Positions 54,544 to 64,000 of a DNA stretch of 64,000 nucleotides are shown here, piece after piece. Source of the stretch: Candidatus Thorarchaeota archaeon (GTDB taxonomy: Archaea > Asgardarchaeota > Thorarchaeia > Thorarchaeales > Thorarchaeaceae). The stretch covers positions 1 to 64,000 of the forward strand of contig PRDI01000129.1 in NCBI GenBank assembly GCA_003345595.1, in the 5' to 3' direction. How positions within the stretch are numbered: the stretch's first letter is position 1; every line of letters begins with the position of its first letter. The notes under the pieces are model-generated. The model was not told where the DNA came from. It worked only from the letters and a program-made list of their open reading frames with translations, and searched no databases. The position numbers and the translations under genes are program-made.

Positions 54544-55326
54544 ATGAACATGGAAAATGCCTCTAAGGTAGGACTTGGTGATACGGAAATGTCCGAGGAA
54601 CTGACTGACACACTGACCGGGATTGTAGTGACGCAGGAAGGCAAGAAACCTCAGAGGGAACTGGAATTCGTGACAGACGAAAAGAAAGCCAGCGTTCTTC
54701 TTGAACCCGTCCGGCGTCATATTGTCAACGTTCTCAGAAAAGGCATCGATGACGAAGTGACTTCGGAGGAGTTCAACAAGGAAACCAGTGAGAGAATCAT
54801 CCGCAAGAGAGCAGTGAAGCGCTATACGATGTCAGTAGTTGAGATTGTAAAGGCATCGACCTGTGACAAGAGTGCCCAGGGATTCACAAAGAACCAAGTC
54901 TACCATCACCTGCCGACATTGATTGAGGCAGGGTTTGTTATCAAGTATGGCACAGTCACTACTGGCAAGCGCACTACAGACTACTACCGAAGGACAGCAA
55001 GGGGATTCGTAATAGCGGTCAAGCCGGCTGCAAAGGATGAGAAGGTCGTTCGAAAAGAGGTTTCTGAAAAGATTGGGAGGATATTGAGCACGTTCCAACT
55101 GGACGTGCAAGACGACCGCAAGCAAGAACTTGTGGATCTTGCGACCCGTCTGTCAGTGATGGAAACATCTTGGCGGGCAAAGATAGGCAAGCTAGTCAGA
55201 GACGACATCGCTGATCCTGACATAATCGACATCTTTGCGTCGCTGGTGGACATATATGGCGAAGGTTCGGAAGAGTACAGAAACCTGAAACTGAGAATGC
55301 GTGAGATACTGTTCCCCTCGGGCTGA
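54544..55326 (+). CDS. winged-helix transcriptional regulator (ArsR-like)
   Basis: 'VLLEPVRRHIVNVLRKG...GFTKNQVYHHLPTLIEAGFVIKYGTVTTGKRTTDYYRRTARGFVI'. Confidence 0.8.
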   Translation: MNMENASKVGLGDTEMSEELTDTLTGIVVTQEGKKPQRELEFVTDEKKASVLLEPVRRHIVNVLRKGIDDEVTSEEFNKETSERIIRKRAVKRYTMSVVEIVKASTCDKSAQGFTKNQVYHHLPTLIEAGFVIKYGTVTTGKRTTDYYRRTARGFVIAVKPAAKDEKVVRKEVSEKIGRILSTFQLDVQDDRKQELVDLATRLSVMETSWRAKIGKLVRDDIADPDIIDIFASLVDIYGEGSEEYRNLKLRMREILFPSG

Positions 55327-56004
55327 TCGTACATCATTCGAAGTGAGTCTACACCTCAAGACCTCAGAACGCTTGCAGTAAGCACAAGTCCGGACCTTAC
55401 TGGGACGCCCAAGACCAGCGACAGATCTTAAGCTACAGGCAGTTACGTCACGGCTGCTCAGTACACGAAAAAGCGCTTCATCCTTCTGTTGGTCGCTCAA
55501 CAGTCCTTGTTCTGGGTAAAGGTGATGGTGGGTCAGGAATTGGACTGAACACGATGGCCAAGCTAGTTGCACGAGGCGCGTAAGGGCTCGACATAGGTCC
55601 TCTGTCTTGTATCATCACAGCTTCAATCGCGGCCACGTCAGTCGATAACACATTGACCGTTTTGCTCGTCTTCGTCCTTCATGATCGTTTCTATGCCGCA
55701 GCGCTCTGGTGCTGACGAGCTGGCTTGATCACAGGTTTCATCTGAAGAGCAAGGACTTGATCCTGGTCACCTTGGTATTCATTTGTGCCCACCCAGTCTT
55801 CAGGATCGCCATCCTTGTTGACAATAGTGTCCTTCCCTTGCCCTTTCTGCTACTGGCCCTGCAAGAGGAAACTCAGCGGCGCCGGCCGCAGATGACTGGC
55901 TTCCTACTCTGATTGGCGTCATGCTTTCACATACAGCCTATCTTCCTTATCGCCAAGTGCTCCTGTGAGTTCGGCCACGCCGGAGTAGAGGACTGTTTCC
56001 ATGC

Positions 56005-56376
56005 TCAGAGTCGGCCGATGAGTTTGAGCGCGGTCCTGGAAACGTCAATGGCGGCTAGCTCGGGAACAGAATCGGCAGTAGCCCACGCCATCAACCATGT
56101 CTTCCCCTCAACTAGCGCCATGAGAAAGTGCCCATTGTTCTGTGACGTCGCTACATAAGACCCGGGACTAGACGCAATCCTGCTGTACTTCACACCATTG
56201 GCAAGGATAGAGGCTGCAGCGGTTTCGGCCGCAGTCGTGAGCTCACGTCCATCCTCAACCAGTGACCAGTTGCTCGTCTGCCACAATATGGTACCGTCTC
56301 TGCACACTGCAAACGCCTGAATCTTTGGGTTGTTCTGGAACAGGTTCTTCCACTCTTCATCAATGACCGTTGACAT
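56005..56376 (-). CDS. profilin/roadblock-like protein, paralog B
   Basis: 123 aa; 'IQAFAVCRDGTILWQTSNWSLVEDGRELTTAAETAAASILANGVKYSRIASSPGSYVATSQNNGHFLMALVEGKTWLMAWATAD'. Clear paralog of the next ORF; profilin-like assignment by eye. Confidence 0.5.
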   Translation of the reverse strand: MSTVIDEEWKNLFQNNPKIQAFAVCRDGTILWQTSNWSLVEDGRELTTAAETAAASILANGVKYSRIASSPGSYVATSQNNGHFLMALVEGKTWLMAWATADSVPELAAIDVSRTALKLIGRL

Positions 56377-56430
56377 GGGTGAGGCCGCCTAAGAGCTAGC
56401 CAGTCAGACGTAACGCCGCCTGCCGCTCAA

Positions 56431-56823
56431 TCACGCTCGAATCTTACCCTTCAGGAACTTCGCCGAGCGGTCTACGTCGACGTATATCCCGTCAGGAGTA
56501 GCACTTGCGTTCGCCCAAGCAACGACCCACTTATCGCCTTCAATCCTGACGAGCACAAGAGTGCCGTTGCCTGCGGCACTTCGCGCAACAAGACTGTCAG
56601 GGTTCGATCTCATGGTGCTGTACTTTACTTGGTTCTGGATCACGCTCGCCGCCTTCTGGGCCACAGCCGAAACGAGAGCCTTAGCATCCTTAGACAGGTC
56701 CCAGTTGTTGGTCTGCCAGAGGACCTGTCCATTAGCATTGACCACACCAAAGGCCTGAATCATGTGTCCTGAGTCATTATAGGCCCGGGTGTAAGCTTCC
56801 ATCACGACTTGATTGTATGACAC
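56431..56823 (-). CDS. profilin/roadblock-like protein, paralog A
   Basis: 130 aa; 'IQAFGVVNANGQVLWQTNNWDLSKDAKALVSAVAQKAASVIQNQVKYSTMRSNPDSLVARSAAGNGTLVLVRIEGDKWVVAWANASATPDGIYVDVDRSAKFLKGKI'. Confidence 0.5.
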   Translation of the reverse strand: MSYNQVVMEAYTRAYNDSGHMIQAFGVVNANGQVLWQTNNWDLSKDAKALVSAVAQKAASVIQNQVKYSTMRSNPDSLVARSAAGNGTLVLVRIEGDKWVVAWANASATPDGIYVDVDRSAKFLKGKIRA

Positions 56824-56952
56824 TCTGCATTCACCCCGTTGGACTCTGTGTTCTGTGAAGCAGTTAGCAGGATACCTGATTTAAGATAATCTTGATGGTC
56901 CTCCACAGAGCCTTGGAGCATGCTCTTATGCAGGGACATACACGCCCTCATT

Positions 56953-57264
56953 GTGACTGACAAGGCAATCTGGGAAACGAGTGAGGGCATCATGATTAGA
57001 GTGCTTGTCAAGCCCAGAAGCAGAACGATTAGACTCATTGAAGAGATAAGCGAAGCAGGGGTGCTCGTTAACCTGAAAGAACCCGCGAGGGAGGGCAAGG
57101 CCAATTCTGAGCTTGTCAAACGGCTCGCAAAGGCGCTGAGTGTTTCGTCCAGTGATGTAGCCATCGTTGCTGGATACGGAACAAGAGAGAAAATTGTGCG
57201 TATTAGAGGGCAAAGTCAGGCAGAGGTGCAAGAGCTTCTTCTCAAGGCCACGAGGAGTCAATGA
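56953..57264 (+). CDS. DUF167/YggU family protein
   Basis: 'IMIRVLVKPRSRTIRLIEEISEAGVLVNLKEPAREGKANSELVKRLAKALSVSSSDVAIVAGYGTREKIVRI'; probable GTG start at 56953. Confidence 0.88.
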   Translation: MTDKAIWETSEGIMIRVLVKPRSRTIRLIEEISEAGVLVNLKEPAREGKANSELVKRLAKALSVSSSDVAIVAGYGTREKIVRIRGQSQAEVQELLLKATRSQ

Positions 57265-57362
57265 ACCATGAAATATGGTGCCTGCCGCCCCGATTATTCC
57301 AACATCTATATCACACTGCTTTTTGTGCCCGATGTTGTTGGAATGACCTCGGAGGCCAAGCC

Positions 57363-59621
57363 TTGATCGCTGACCACAAAACTACGAGAATACTTCTCAC
57401 GGCCCTATTCTCTGCAGGGCTGTTCTACTGTGGGCTAGTCATTTCCAGCAGTCGTTTCGATATATGGATTGGCGCCTCGATAGTCGTGGGACTGCTACTT
57501 GTTTGCCTGTCCCTCTTCATGGGGCCTCCGACCAACAAGGGACTCATCTCGCTGGCTGTTGTGGGACTTGCCCTTTTCCTTGCTGCATTCATCCTTGGGC
57601 CTCCATCAGAGGTGCCCCTGATAACGACAGCAGAGATTGCCGTCTATATCATGGCAATGACAGAGTCGAAGTTTCCCCTCACTAAGCGGGCATTGGTCAC
57701 GGGGATTGTCGTTGGAGTGATCATGACCTTTCTTGGTGTGTACCTGATGCTCAAGCTTGGCGTGGTCTATTTCATAGGTGCAGAGATGATGGGGGCAATC
57801 ATTCTCAGCACTCGGGGTAAATACACCAAGGAAGAGAACACGATCGTCGTCGCAATCGCTAATGGTTCCTCAATGATATGCGCAGGGATTCTCATCACGC
57901 TGCCCGCGTTAGTCATCTACGAAACCCAGTACAAGCCCCCACTTGAACCCTCTATTGCTCCCGCTCTCCTCACACTTCCGTTTATCGCCTTTCTCATAGG
58001 CACAAGTGCACTCTTCGGCATCATGCTTCTTGTGCCATTCAGGAGTCACTTCGAGAAGCAACCTTGGCCTCAGCTCAGACCACAGGCAGAAATCATAATC
58101 TCAATGGGAGCTGATAAGACTGCGAAGAAGGACGTATTGGTTGGTCTAGGGGGTTCTGCTTCGTATGTAGGGGCGACAAAGATTGTAGAGCAGGCCACAG
58201 GAGCAGCTCTGGGATCTGTCCCAACTGCGTTCAGGACCCTCGTCCCGGCCACGGGGTTAATCCCTGATTGGATTGGCTTGAGTAACTCACCTCTTATCGC
58301 TGCCATTGGATTCTTTGTCGGATGGAAACGAGCACTTGTCCTCCTTCTAGGTAGCACAATCTCGCTCACAGTCTGGCTAATCTTAGAATTCGCCCCCCTT
58401 GAAGGCATCGGCGCACACCTGCAGCGCCCTGAGATTCTCTACCTAGTCTTTGGCGTGTTCGCGGCAGTCATCGTTTCCGGAATCACATCAGCTAGGCAGA
58501 AGAAGACAGCTATTCAGGAACCAAGATCAACCGTCAGAGATGAAGAAACACGCGAAACAGGAGCCGAATCAGAGGAGCCATCGAAAGAGATGCCATCAAA
58601 GCGCGTTGAGGTGCCGAAGCTCATGCGTCTGAAAGAAGAACTCATGTCTGTTGACACGATTCTGCATGACATTAGAGAGATAGCCGCAGATCCGCAGGGG
58701 TTCTTGAAGAGCAGACGAGGACAAGTACCTCCATGGATTGCACTGGTTTCGATGCTCATGTACATGGCAATCGGCATCGTATTCTTCTGGGTCATCACTC
58801 CCTTCGCAGGACTTCAGATCCAGTGGGCTCTCACCATGCTTGGTCCGCCAGTGGCCCTACTCTCCGTCTATTTCACGGCAAGGGCCATCAGTGAAACCGG
58901 AATGTTGGCAGGCTACATATCTGACGTGATGGCAATACCTGCGATTCTCTTGTTTCGAGTGTCATTCGCAGCTATCACGACCTTCATGACAATGATAGGT
59001 GCGTTTCAGGACGCGGCCATAGCGTTTCTCGTTCATCTCAGGTTAGGAACTTTCACCGGCGTGAGGGGTAGGGACATATTCAAGGCCATATCTGTGGCAG
59101 CCATACTTGGGACATCCGTCGGTTCCTTCATCATCTTTGGAGTCTACAAGATCTATGGTTTCGGCGGTACTGAGTTCCCTTGTCCTATAGCGCAATTGTT
59201 CGTCATACTTGTGACAAGCTTGATGGGTCTAGGCAACCTTCAACTCCCTTACGTTGACAGGCTTGTGCAATTGCACCCCGCCTTGGCAAATCCCGAACTG
59301 GCCCTCATCTACGTGTTGGCCTTCACCATGTTTGGATACCTTCTGAGCAGGCAGCTCTTAAGGGTCGGACTAAGCCCCATTACTCTGGCAGTGGGTCTTC
59401 TGATTCCCCCCGCGACAACTGCAACGATGATGATTGGTGCTTTGATAGACTACAAAGCCAAGAAGCGTCAACAGCAACCAGAGAAAGTAGACATGATGCA
59501 GATAACAACTCAGAGCCCTGAGTACAACAAGACGTCTCGCCTACTGAGCGGTGTTGTGTCTGGCGAGGCGATAGTGATAGCACTCTGGGCGCTGAGCAGC
59601 GCCATGCTCTTGTTCATCTAG
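57363..59621 (+). CDS. OPT (oligopeptide transporter)-like multi-pass membrane protein
   Basis: 'FPLTKRALVTGIVVGVIMTFLGVYLMLKLGVVYFIGAEMMGAIILSTRGKYTKEENTIVVAIANGSSMICAGILITLPALVIYE' matches OPT TM1-2 layout. TTG 57363 preceded by GGAGG (57351-57355). Confidence 0.75.
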   Translation: MIADHKTTRILLTALFSAGLFYCGLVISSSRFDIWIGASIVVGLLLVCLSLFMGPPTNKGLISLAVVGLALFLAAFILGPPSEVPLITTAEIAVYIMAMTESKFPLTKRALVTGIVVGVIMTFLGVYLMLKLGVVYFIGAEMMGAIILSTRGKYTKEENTIVVAIANGSSMICAGILITLPALVIYETQYKPPLEPSIAPALLTLPFIAFLIGTSALFGIMLLVPFRSHFEKQPWPQLRPQAEIIISMGADKTAKKDVLVGLGGSASYVGATKIVEQATGAALGSVPTAFRTLVPATGLIPDWIGLSNSPLIAAIGFFVGWKRALVLLLGSTISLTVWLILEFAPLEGIGAHLQRPEILYLVFGVFAAVIVSGITSARQKKTAIQEPRSTVRDEETRETGAESEEPSKEMPSKRVEVPKLMRLKEELMSVDTILHDIREIAADPQGFLKSRRGQVPPWIALVSMLMYMAIGIVFFWVITPFAGLQIQWALTMLGPPVALLSVYFTARAISETGMLAGYISDVMAIPAILLFRVSFAAITTFMTMIGAFQDAAIAFLVHLRLGTFTGVRGRDIFKAISVAAILGTSVGSFIIFGVYKIYGFGGTEFPCPIAQLFVILVTSLMGLGNLQLPYVDRLVQLHPALANPELALIYVLAFTMFGYLLSRQLLRVGLSPITLAVGLLIPPATTATMMIGALIDYKAKKRQQQPEKVDMMQITTQSPEYNKTSRLLSGVVSGEAIVIALWALSSAMLLFI

Positions 59622-59713
59622 TTTGCCTGTCCAATACACTGTGCCAGTTTCCACAGGAACTAGGAGTCCATGCCAACCGCCCATTCGGGTGAACGGACAG
59701 TCTGTTGGGTTTG

Positions 59714-61096
59714 TCACTCCCGGGCCACGTCTTCAATGGCCCGATCCCATTCGTCTTTTTCTTCGGACTCTCCGCGACGCTTCCTACGAACATGCGTCCG
59801 TTCCCTTCTCGCTTTCTCTGCTTTCTTCTTCTTCTGCTTCATCTCTCGCTTTTCCCGTTTCAGCTCCTGTTTCTGCTCCTTGGTCAGATTCCCTTCTATT
59901 TCGACTTCTCTCTTGACAATACTTCCAATCAGCATCGCAGCGAAAGGAAACAAGGCCACTACGGGAACCAAGAACAGAAGCATGAACTCCGGCTGCAAGA
60001 GCTCCACACTATTGGCTATCCCCGTAGGAAGGTTAAGTAATGCCACAAAGACCCACGGGTTCATCAACAGAAAGGAAACACCGACTACTGCCATGAGACG
60101 GATTGCCGAACCAGTTACAGCCGATCTGATGACATAGCTCTCTGACGGCGCAGCCGCCTTGGCTGTCAGTTCATCCTTGGCTGCAGGGTCATTACGAAGC
60201 AGTTCGTCAACAAAATGCTGCAGGCGTCGCACATCTGCTACAGCATCCATATTCTCAAGAGCATCTTTGGTGCCGACGACCTTCCTTTCAATCGCTTCAC
60301 GGAGAAACGAAAAGGCCGTCGCTCCAGAGGACCGACTCATGGCGGTTGTGCTGACTTTCTCGCCCCTCTCCATCCTGTCTTGCTTTCGAGTGGCCATGCG
60401 CAGCGCCAAGAGCTGCTTCTTCAGAGTCTCTTCCCTTTCCTCTATGGGCTTGCCAACGGAGTGACTGTATATCATCTGGTAGCTCGATTCCAGATAGGCG
60501 AATGATACAAGTGCAAGTATCTGTGCCTTGCTGACTAGGAACTCGTAGAAGTCGGTTGGAAAAACCTCGTAGTTGGGAATAGCTACGTCCCTGAAAGCAG
60601 CTATGACCAGTATCAACTGAATAGATATGAAAGCGCCAATCACGAACTTGTGGTCCATCCGGACAAGCGACTGTAGGAACAAGGCAATACCTACTGCGGC
60701 ACATAGGAAATAGAGAAACGTGAAGGTCTGGTTCCAGAGGGTCATTAGTATCCCAATGAAGTCATTCATGAATGATGTGAACACCTCATTCACATTCATC
60801 ATGGGGCCTGAAACACCGTAGGGCTGCATGTACCAGAAACGAAGAATGAGTGTGTTGTACAGGCCCCCCACAAGGTTGTTCAGAACCTGACCACCGAGAA
60901 GAGGGGACGCGACACCATTCACAATCATGATTGCTAGAAAGAACATGATCAGCGAAAGGAGTCTGAATACGGTCACTATGTATTCATAGGGTATGCCCCA
61001 GTCCCACCTCCCAGACATTATGCTATAGACTGTGTACGACAGGTAAACGAAGGTCGCCACAGAAACAACACGCAGAATCCAAGTGACGACTCTCAA
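59714..61096 (-). CDS. multi-pass membrane protein with charged C-terminal tail, downstream of DUF58 gene
   Basis: Hydrophobic segments from 'VVTWILRVVSVATFVYLSYTVYSIMSG'; C-terminal 'KEQKQELKREKREMKQKKKKAEKARRERTHVRRKRRGES'. Probable TTG start overlapping the DUF58 stop. Confidence 0.65.
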   Translation of the reverse strand: MRVVTWILRVVSVATFVYLSYTVYSIMSGRWDWGIPYEYIVTVFRLLSLIMFFLAIMIVNGVASPLLGGQVLNNLVGGLYNTLILRFWYMQPYGVSGPMMNVNEVFTSFMNDFIGILMTLWNQTFTFLYFLCAAVGIALFLQSLVRMDHKFVIGAFISIQLILVIAAFRDVAIPNYEVFPTDFYEFLVSKAQILALVSFAYLESSYQMIYSHSVGKPIEEREETLKKQLLALRMATRKQDRMERGEKVSTTAMSRSSGATAFSFLREAIERKVVGTKDALENMDAVADVRRLQHFVDELLRNDPAAKDELTAKAAAPSESYVIRSAVTGSAIRLMAVVGVSFLLMNPWVFVALLNLPTGIANSVELLQPEFMLLFLVPVVALFPFAAMLIGSIVKREVEIEGNLTKEQKQELKREKREMKQKKKKAEKARRERTHVRRKRRGESEEKDEWDRAIEDVARE

Positions 61097-62415
61097 TGAA
61101 GTGCCACACCCCTCTGCTTTGCAGCATTGTACTGATGGATGATTGCTGGGAGGAAGTCTTCTGGACCCACATTGACAACTTCGATGCCAAACCGTGAAAG
61201 TGCTCGAGAAATCTTGACGCGCCGCTCCCACAGCTCCTCTGAAACGGCCTCCGAGAGGACTCTCTCAACCGGTCCAAACTGTCCTACTGGTGCTTCAAAC
61301 CAGGGACCGAACGGACTGATGACCACGGCCCTGTGTCCGTTTGCCACGACTGCCTTCATTGCATTCAGCAATGGACCGGGCGATTCTTCTAAGTCTGTAA
61401 GAAAGAAGAAGAGGGATCGTTTCCTAGTCTGACTAGTCACGTGTGACACGGCCGTTTCGTAGTCGCTCCAACCCATTGGCTCGGCCATCGCTAGAGCATC
61501 AAGCACCTCGTACATGTGGTCAGGCTTTGTGTTTGGTGGGACGTAGTTGTGAACAACGTCTGAGAACACACACACCCCCACTAGGTCCTTCCTCTCAAGC
61601 CCCATGTATGTGAGTAAGACCGCTGCTCTGATGCCGTATTCAAGCTTGGTGTTTTCTGGGTAGCCATTGCCCATGCTCCCAGATGAGTCAACCATGCAGA
61701 TGAACTGAACATTCTTCTCTTCCTCATACTGCTTGACCATCATCTCTCCTCGCTTTGCAGTCGTCTTCCAGTCAATGAGCTTGAACGGATCACCGGGCAC
61801 GTACTCTCTGAACCCAGCGAACTCAGTGCCCATTCCGACAACCTTAGTCTTGTGAGAGCCGAACATGAGCCCGAGCTGACGTTGTTTGCCTATGGTTTCC
61901 AAGCGGCGCACATCTTTCCAGGTCGGATAGACTAAGATCTCGGTCCTAGCCTTCACGGTTCGCTTGTAGTAGTGGAGTCCAAGCCGGTCACGCATGATGA
62001 CCTCTGTGGGACCGAGATAGTAGCGACCTCGCATCCTGGCCTGCAAGATGTAAGAGAATGCGATACTGCTGCCGGCTTCAATGCGGGAGGCCATGAAGTT
62101 CTCGCCTATAGCCAGTATCCATGTTTCGGGGTATTGATCCCAGACTTCGATGAAGTCGAAGTTGCGGCGCGAGGTATTACGGATAGTCACACGCACCCGG
62201 AGGAAATCACCAGAGAAGACCTTGGTCTTGTCAATCTTCCGATCAACCTCGATGCCAGAGAGGTTGGCAGTCACTGCAAACAGGGGAAGTGTGACCACTA
62301 GACCTACTATCAGATATACGCCAAGAAGAATGAGATAGAAGTTGAAAAAGGAAAAACCACTTGTCAGAAACAGTATTCCCGCGAACAGGACAGTAAATCC
62401 TCTCTGAGTTATCAA
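61093..62415 (-). CDS. DUF58 domain protein
   Basis: 'VVGMGTEFAGFREYVPGDPFKLIDWKTTAKRGEMMVKQYEEEKNVQFICMVDSSGSMG' signature. Confidence 0.93.
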   Translation of the reverse strand: MITQRGFTVLFAGILFLTSGFSFFNFYLILLGVYLIVGLVVTLPLFAVTANLSGIEVDRKIDKTKVFSGDFLRVRVTIRNTSRRNFDFIEVWDQYPETWILAIGENFMASRIEAGSSIAFSYILQARMRGRYYLGPTEVIMRDRLGLHYYKRTVKARTEILVYPTWKDVRRLETIGKQRQLGLMFGSHKTKVVGMGTEFAGFREYVPGDPFKLIDWKTTAKRGEMMVKQYEEEKNVQFICMVDSSGSMGNGYPENTKLEYGIRAAVLLTYMGLERKDLVGVCVFSDVVHNYVPPNTKPDHMYEVLDALAMAEPMGWSDYETAVSHVTSQTRKRSLFFFLTDLEESPGPLLNAMKAVVANGHRAVVISPFGPWFEAPVGQFGPVERVLSEAVSEELWERRVKISRALSRFGIEVVNVGPEDFLPAIIHQYNAAKQRGVALH

Positions 62416-62452
62416 TCTCAGTCTTCTCCAGTGTTGTTCCTTTCAGATCTGT

Positions 62453-63469
62453 CTATTTCGGACAATCCACTTCTCCGAGTATCTTCGAGACAATACGATC
62501 TACGCTCAGTCCCTCGAGCTCGGCCTCCGGTTTCATGACGAGTCTGTGATTCAGGGCTTGAACACAGAGCTTCCGTACGTCCTCTGGGATCACATAATCA
62601 CGCCCCAACATTGCCGCTCTCGTCTTTGATGCACCCATAAGAACGAGAGAAGCACGAGGAGAGCCACCAAGGAGTATCTGAGGGTCATTACGGGTACGAA
62701 CTACGATGTCCCGGATGTAGTTGATTACATCCTCATCCAGGTACACCGTTTTACATGCATTCTGCATCCGGACGATGACTGAGGGGTCAGCAAGCACTCT
62801 CAGATCTGTCGCCTCACCTTGATGCTTCCTCCGAATCACCTCAGCCTCTTCACTGGGCGTTGGATAGTCCAGTACCAGTCGGAACATGAAACGGTCAAGC
62901 TGTGCTTCTGGCAGAGGATAGGTACCCTCTTGCTCGACCGGGTTTTGAGTGGCAATTATGAGAAACGGCAGGGGGAGTTTCCTTGTCACGCCCTCAGTCG
63001 AAACCTGTCGTTCCTCCATAACCTCCAACAATGCACTCTGAGACTTCGGGGGACACCGGTTGATTTCATCTGCGAGCACGAGGTTGGCAAAGACAGGACC
63101 CTTGCGGAACCAGAACTCTCCGCTCTTCTGATTGAAGACGTTGCTTCCGAGAATGTCACTCGGGAGAGTATCGACGGTCAACTGAATCCGCTTAAAGGCA
63201 CAACCCAGAATCGATGCGAAAGTACGGGCCATGTAGGTCTTCGCAAGGCCGGGGACTCCCTCCAACACGACATGTCCATTGGAGAGGAATGCAACCATCG
63301 TGTCTCGTAGGATTTCAATCTTGCCAACGATCACTCTTTGACACTCGCGTATTATCTCTGAAGTCAGGTCATGAACCTCTGCTATGCTCATGGCCTGTGA
63401 AGTGTCGACTTGACTCACTTCCGTTGTTTCTTCTACAGTCATTACTTCTATCTCACCTTCTTGATTCAA
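62453..63469 (-). CDS. MoxR family AAA+ ATPase
   Basis: 'GHVVLEGVPGLAKTYMARTFASILG', 'RIQLTVDTLPSDILGSNVFNQ', 'LADEINRCPPKSQSALLEVMEERQVS', 'ATQNPVEQEGTYPLPEAQLDRFMF'. Confidence 0.95.
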   Translation of the reverse strand: MNQEGEIEVMTVEETTEVSQVDTSQAMSIAEVHDLTSEIIRECQRVIVGKIEILRDTMVAFLSNGHVVLEGVPGLAKTYMARTFASILGCAFKRIQLTVDTLPSDILGSNVFNQKSGEFWFRKGPVFANLVLADEINRCPPKSQSALLEVMEERQVSTEGVTRKLPLPFLIIATQNPVEQEGTYPLPEAQLDRFMFRLVLDYPTPSEEAEVIRRKHQGEATDLRVLADPSVIVRMQNACKTVYLDEDVINYIRDIVVRTRNDPQILLGGSPRASLVLMGASKTRAAMLGRDYVIPEDVRKLCVQALNHRLVMKPEAELEGLSVDRIVSKILGEVDCPK

Positions 63470-64000
63470 CTAAGAGCGATGATATATTGTGCATCCAGAA
63501 GAAGAGAGTCATCAGCTCGCTCTCTCTGATCTTCATCTTGGGTCTCGAGGATATCTCCTCTATCCTCTCAATCGTCTTGAAGAACTTGGTTTCATCTAGG
63601 CTCGGGTCCTTGTAGCGCATGAGTTCCCACAGCTTCCTTGCATCGTATTCTGACCACATGTGTTTGCGTTTCAGATCGCGCTTGAGCTTCCTGTACAGCA
63701 TCTTCACCACACGTGCATAGTTGCCCTCTGTCCGATAGTAAGTCATGCGCTCGCTGAAGTATGTCTGTCCGCGCCTTAGGAATACGTCAGACACACTCCT
63801 GACCTCTGGCTTCTTCATGTCTGGCAGATACTTCTTGAGACCTATAACAGTCAGTAAGGGATACAACGGAGCAAAGAAGGGCATCGTACTAAGCCATAGA
63901 GCGCGCCCTAGATAGAACCCATAGAAGAACTCTGGTGACTGCCAAGGCACGGCAAGCAGGTTCTCGCAGAAGACAACGGGCCATGATGCGTTATATTGAG
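63453..64000 (-). CDS. DUF4350-like membrane protein, C-terminal part (truncated by window edge)
   Basis: Frame stays open through base 64000: '...QYNASWPVVFCENLLAVPWQSPEFFYGFYLGRALW'; directly upstream of the MoxR gene. Confidence 0.55.
   Translation of the reverse strand, partial: QYNASWPVVFCENLLAVPWQSPEFFYGFYLGRALWLSTMPFFAPLYPLLTVIGLKKYLPDMKKPEVRSVSDVFLRRGQTYFSERMTYYRTEGNYARVVKMLYRKLKRDLKRKHMWSEYDARKLWELMRYKDPSLDETKFFKTIERIEEISSRPKMKIRESELMTLFFWMHNISSLLVESRR

Noticed and set aside
55346-55583. Open + frame ending '...HEKALHPSVGRSTVLVLGKGDGGSGIGLNTMAKLVARGA*'
   Set aside because: Protein-like C-terminus, but no ATG/GTG/TTG near its start and a stop just upstream. Could be a decayed gene; I could not assign a family, so it is not listed as a feature.
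1-64000. tRNA, rRNA, transposase or integrase genes
   Set aside because: I looked for T-loop (GTTCGAATC-type) contexts, rRNA-like conserved stretches and DDE/serine/tyrosine recombinase motifs and saw none. A tRNAscan/Rfam search would be needed to exclude them.

Overview
The window is ordinary, dense archaeal chromosome: about 55 protein-coding genes on both strands. I found no rRNA, no convincing tRNA and no CRISPR array. Archaeal origin is supported by an archaeal/eukaryal-type ribosomal protein S19 and TATA-box-like promoters. An Asgard (Thorarchaeota-like) source is my inference, from two tandem profilin/roadblock-like proteins, a ferredoxin-fused EtfA and beta-oxidation genes; I cannot prove it here. 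Recognisable blocks are: acyl-CoA synthetase, HADH/ECH fusion and thiolase (6.4-11.4 kb); a heterodimeric ABC exporter (20.8-24.5 kb); EtfAB and a 7-repeat SBBP surface protein (27.8-32.3 kb); a Cys-rich DUF4418 / NosL-like / FtsX-ABC locus (38.7-43.2 kb); an orphan Mod-like methyltransferase (46.6-48.5 kb); an ABC-2 exporter divergent from a TrmB-like regulator (49.5-53.1 kb); and a DUF58/MoxR block at the right edge. The best candidates for undescribed biology are (i) the CPMCGM/CPYC thiol-rich ABC locus, (ii) the tandem profilin-like pair, (iii) a 48-aa coiled-coil microprotein, missing from the ORF track, that duplicates the N-terminus of the adjacent wHTH regulator, and (iv) concentric inverted repeats centred on a TATA box at 54.4 kb. 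All family calls were made by eye from motifs, with no database search.
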